A stretch of 17,033 nt of DNA, taken from assembly GCA_964482395.1 (NCBI GenBank), contig CAYZXK010000020.1:1-17033 (forward strand). Reading direction: 5' to 3'. The translations under genes and the position numbers were made by a program. The stretch's first letter is position 1. Every line of letters starts with the position of its first letter. Source of the DNA: CAYZXK01 sp964482395. Lineage in GTDB: Bacteria > Planctomycetota > Phycisphaerae > UBA1845 > Fen-1342. The notes beneath the pieces are model-generated. The model did not search any database and was not told where the DNA came from. It saw nothing but the letters and a program-made list of their open reading frames with translations. Shown in pieces: positions 14,689-17,033 of the stretch.

Positions 14689-16080
14689 TCACCTGCGGGC
14701 GAGTCGGGCGAAGAAGCCCCCATCGTGCCAGTCAGACAGCCGCGGGCCCCAGGCCGGCAAGACACTCTGCTGGGCTTCCAGAATCCAGTCCGGGTTGACT
14801 TTCAGGAATGCGGTCAGGATTTGTTCGTTTTCTGCCGGCTCCAGACTGCACGTGCTGTAAACCAGTCGGCCGCCGGCGCGGACCTGCCCGGCCGCCTGTT
14901 GCAGTAACTGGCGCTGAATCCGAACCAAAGACCGGAGCTTTTGCCGAGTCAAAAAGAAGCGTGCCTCTGGCCGTCGGGCAATCACCCCGCTGTTGGAGCA
15001 CGGCACATCGACGAGTGCCGCATCAAAGATTGCCCCGGCGTCGGTGGCTGTTTGCGGCCGGACGCAGGTCAACTTGAGTCGCTGGATGTTCTCGCTGACC
15101 CGGGCCAGTCGCCGCGGGTTGGGATCGCAGGCCAGCACCTCGCCCTGGTCGCGGAGGTCCAAAGCCAAGACCACCGACTTGCCGCCGGGTGCCGCACACA
15201 GATCGAGCAGCTTCTGTCCCGGCCGCGCTTCCAGGGCCCGGGCCGCGGCATGAGCGGTCGTATCCTGGACGAAGGCCAACCCGTCCGACACCAGCGGGGT
15301 ATCCACTACCCGCACCGAGCCGGGCAAGAAGGCCGCGTCGCCCACCACCTCCACGCACGGTCCGAAGCTGGCCTGGAGGTAGCTCACGAAGGTTTCCCGG
15401 TCAATTCGCAGCGAGTTCCGGTGCAGCACGGTCGGCGGTTTCGCTTGGCACGACCAGGCCACCGCTTCGGCCACCTTCGGCCCGTACCGGGCGACCAATT
15501 CCCGGTAGCGATCCAGACGTTCCCCGGTTGCCGCCGCCAAGTAACTGATGCTGTCTTGCTCCAGGCTTGGGTCGGGCAGCACCGGTGCGTTGAACTGGCA
15601 AGCCTGATCCCAGCTCACGCGAATCTGGGTCGGATCAAGCCTTCGCCACGGCCCCCGGCGTTCGACGATCGCCCCGCTCAGCCGTCTGAGCACCGCGTTG
15701 ACCAGACCGGCGGCTTTCCGGCCGGCCAGTTTTCGGGCTAGTTCGACGGCCTGGTCGACCGCGGCATAGACCGGGATGCGGTCCATCCAGATGATCTGGT
15801 AGCTGGCGGTCAGCAGGATGGCGTGTAGTCGGCGTCCGCTCCGGGTGGACCGGGGCCCGGCCAGAACCCGGAGGGCATGCTCGATGGTGATTCTGTGTCG
15901 TATCGCTCCCTGGCCGATTTCCATCGCCAGGCCGGCCTCGCGCCCGTCGAGCCGGCCCGCGGCGCGCCACTGGCGCAAACGGTTGCTGACAAATTGTCGT
16001 CCGGCCAGAGCACCGGCCACAGCCTGCACCGCGGCGGTCCGGCCGTCAAGTTGGGCGGACGGCACGTCCGCGACGCTCAT
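14689..16080 (-). CDS. rsmB: 16S rRNA (cytosine(967)-C5)-methyltransferase RsmB
   Basis: This 463-residue SAM-dependent enzyme methylates C967 of 16S rRNA. Residues about 1-140 form the NusB-like RNA-binding domain, including IPVYAAVDQAVELARKL and GLVNAVLRRL. The catalytic domain has the SAM-binding LDLCAAPGGK at 292-301, the conserved DVPCSNSG with Cys361, and YSTCSLEPAENE with Cys411; the two cysteines are the release and nucleophile residues known from this family. Length is somewhat above the E. coli protein (429). The ATG at 16080 overlaps the fmt stop as ATGA and has GGAGG five nt upstream, so translation is probably coupled to fmt. The N-terminal 13 residues are not conserved-looking. 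Confidence 0.95.
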   Translation of the reverse strand: MSVADVPSAQLDGRTAAVQAVAGALAGRQFVSNRLRQWRAAGRLDGREAGLAMEIGQGAIRHRITIEHALRVLAGPRSTRSGRRLHAILLTASYQIIWMDRIPVYAAVDQAVELARKLAGRKAAGLVNAVLRRLSGAIVERRGPWRRLDPTQIRVSWDQACQFNAPVLPDPSLEQDSISYLAAATGERLDRYRELVARYGPKVAEAVAWSCQAKPPTVLHRNSLRIDRETFVSYLQASFGPCVEVVGDAAFLPGSVRVVDTPLVSDGLAFVQDTTAHAAARALEARPGQKLLDLCAAPGGKSVVLALDLRDQGEVLACDPNPRRLARVSENIQRLKLTCVRPQTATDAGAIFDAALVDVPCSNSGVIARRPEARFFLTRQKLRSLVRIQRQLLQQAAGQVRAGGRLVYSTCSLEPAENEQILTAFLKVNPDWILEAQQSVLPAWGPRLSDWHDGGFFARLARR

Positions 16081-17030
16081 TGCTCCTCCAACGGGACAAG
16101 CCGATCCAAGGAGCGGATGCGACGTCCGTTAGCGAACTCGGCGAAGCTCATTCGCCGGCCCCCCGCCGGCTGAACCTCCAGCAGTCGCACCCGCCCCAGC
16201 CCGGTTTGCACGGTCAGATCGGCACCGAATGTTCCCGGTGGGCTGGCGTCGGACGGCGGGGCGCTCGGGTCCGCCACCTCGGCCCGGGCCAGCAGCACCC
16301 GCTCACTGCGACCCTGGGCACATATCAGTCGGCAGGCCGCCGCCGGCCAGGACCACAACCCGTGGATCCTTCGCACGACGCGTGGGGCCGGTCCGCTCCA
16401 GTCGACCGTGCCGTCAGCCTTTGTCAGTTTCGGGGCCCGAGTGGCCTGGGCGTCATCCTGCGGCTGGGGCTGAATGCGGCCGGCTTCCAGCTCGCTCAGG
16501 GTTTCCACGATCAGGTCGGCCCCCAGCTCGGCCAGCCGGTCATGCAACTCATCAGCGGTCTCGCGATCGCCGATCGGCGTGGCGCGCTGCCGCAGAATCG
16601 GGCCGGCATCCCAGTCTTGGTCGAGCTGAAAGACGGTCACGCCGGTGATCGGCTCGCCGTCCATGATCGCCCGCTGGATCGGAGCGGCACCGCGGTATTT
16701 GGGCAGCAGTGAAGCGTGGATGTTCACACACCCCCGCGGCAGGCTGGCCAGGAGGCGCTCGCCGATCTTCTGCCCGAACGCCACTACGATTCCGATCTCA
16801 GCCGGACCGAGTATGCCCGGGATTTCCAGGGTGTTCACGTCCTGGGTCTGAATGTGCCGCAACCCCAACTCCTCGGCAACGGCCCGCACGGGAGTCGGCT
16901 GGACTCGGCGACCGCGGCCCGTCGGACGGTCCGGCTGGCTGACGACGGCGGTGATCTGGTGGCCGGCCCGCAGGAGGGCCCGCAAGGCCGGCAGGCCGAA
17001 CTGGCCGGTTCCCAGAAAAGCTATCCGCAT
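16077..17030 (-). CDS. fmt: Methionyl-tRNA formyltransferase Fmt
   Basis: This 317-residue cytosolic enzyme formylates the methionine on initiator tRNA using 10-formyl-tetrahydrofolate. It shows the N-terminal RIAFLGTGQFGLPALRALL, the basic QPDRPTGRGRRVQPTPV loop, the active-site INIHAS-like segment (here VNIHASLLPKYRGAAPIQ), and LDQDWDAGPIL with the conserved Asp. The C-terminal OB-like domain begins near KADGTVDWSG and ends in FANGRRIRSLDRLVP. Length matches the family (E. coli 315). The ATG at 17028-17030 is only three bases from the window edge, so its ribosome binding site is not visible. It is the upstream gene of an fmt-rsmB pair, an arrangement common in bacteria, often with def. Confidence 0.97.
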   Translation of the reverse strand: MRIAFLGTGQFGLPALRALLRAGHQITAVVSQPDRPTGRGRRVQPTPVRAVAEELGLRHIQTQDVNTLEIPGILGPAEIGIVVAFGQKIGERLLASLPRGCVNIHASLLPKYRGAAPIQRAIMDGEPITGVTVFQLDQDWDAGPILRQRATPIGDRETADELHDRLAELGADLIVETLSELEAGRIQPQPQDDAQATRAPKLTKADGTVDWSGPAPRVVRRIHGLWSWPAAACRLICAQGRSERVLLARAEVADPSAPPSDASPPGTFGADLTVQTGLGRVRLLEVQPAGGRRMSFAEFANGRRIRSLDRLVPLEEQ

Positions 17031-17033
17031 GGT

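Overview
The window looks like chromosomal DNA of a GC-rich planctomycete, probably Phycisphaerae-like. This is inferred from four things: secreted proteins ending in paired EF-hand/dockerin-like repeats (GDMNCDG, GDINGDG), PEP-CTERM sorting tails, a planctomycete-style pseudopilin (AFTLIELLVVVAIIALLIS followed by a late H...DG motif), and beta-helix proteins of the YVDDDA...NCILW...VDMGAYE type. Nearly every well-defined gene has a clear AGGAGG-type ribosome binding site. No mobile element, CRISPR array, rRNA or tRNA was recognised.

Layout. 1-80: tail of an unknown + strand gene. 251-2446 (-): large secreted protein with a C-terminal dockerin-like module. 2632-4078 (-): a small single-pass membrane protein overlapping a type II-secretion-like pseudopilin that is interrupted by an in-frame TAG. 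4249-5043 (-): truB, followed by an intrinsic terminator. 5070-5657 (+): a DUF192 lipoprotein whose start codon lies 26 bp from the divergent truB start. 5750-7299 (-): a two-gene unit of a collagen-like lipoprotein and a PEP-CTERM protein, with a good sigma70-like promoter. 7519-8556 (-): a radical SAM/SPASM protein. 8557-8957: a 400-bp divergent intergenic region with a TATAAG box, an intrinsic terminator and further hairpins, so a candidate small RNA or attenuator. 8958-11137 (+): a DGK1/VTE5-type CTP-dependent lipid kinase and selA. 11141-14557 (-): one open frame that joins an M28 peptidase with a complete PEP-CTERM tail to a second secreted beta-helix protein. 14689-17030 (-): rsmB and fmt, overlapping by ATGA.

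How the genes fit together. fmt, rsmB and truB are translation and rRNA/tRNA-modification housekeeping genes. selA implies selenocysteine use, but selB, selD, selC and any selenoprotein are outside the window. The rest is mostly cell-surface or secreted proteins that depend on export, lipidation, exosortase and pilin-type processing encoded elsewhere.

The most notable points are the amber stop inside the pseudopilin (TAG is an ordinary stop in four neighbouring genes, so genome-wide recoding is unlikely), the two-gene fusion at about 13490-13620, and the orphan terminator with an upstream CCUCCUUA stretch at 8784-8857. I did not find a clear multi-gene novel system.
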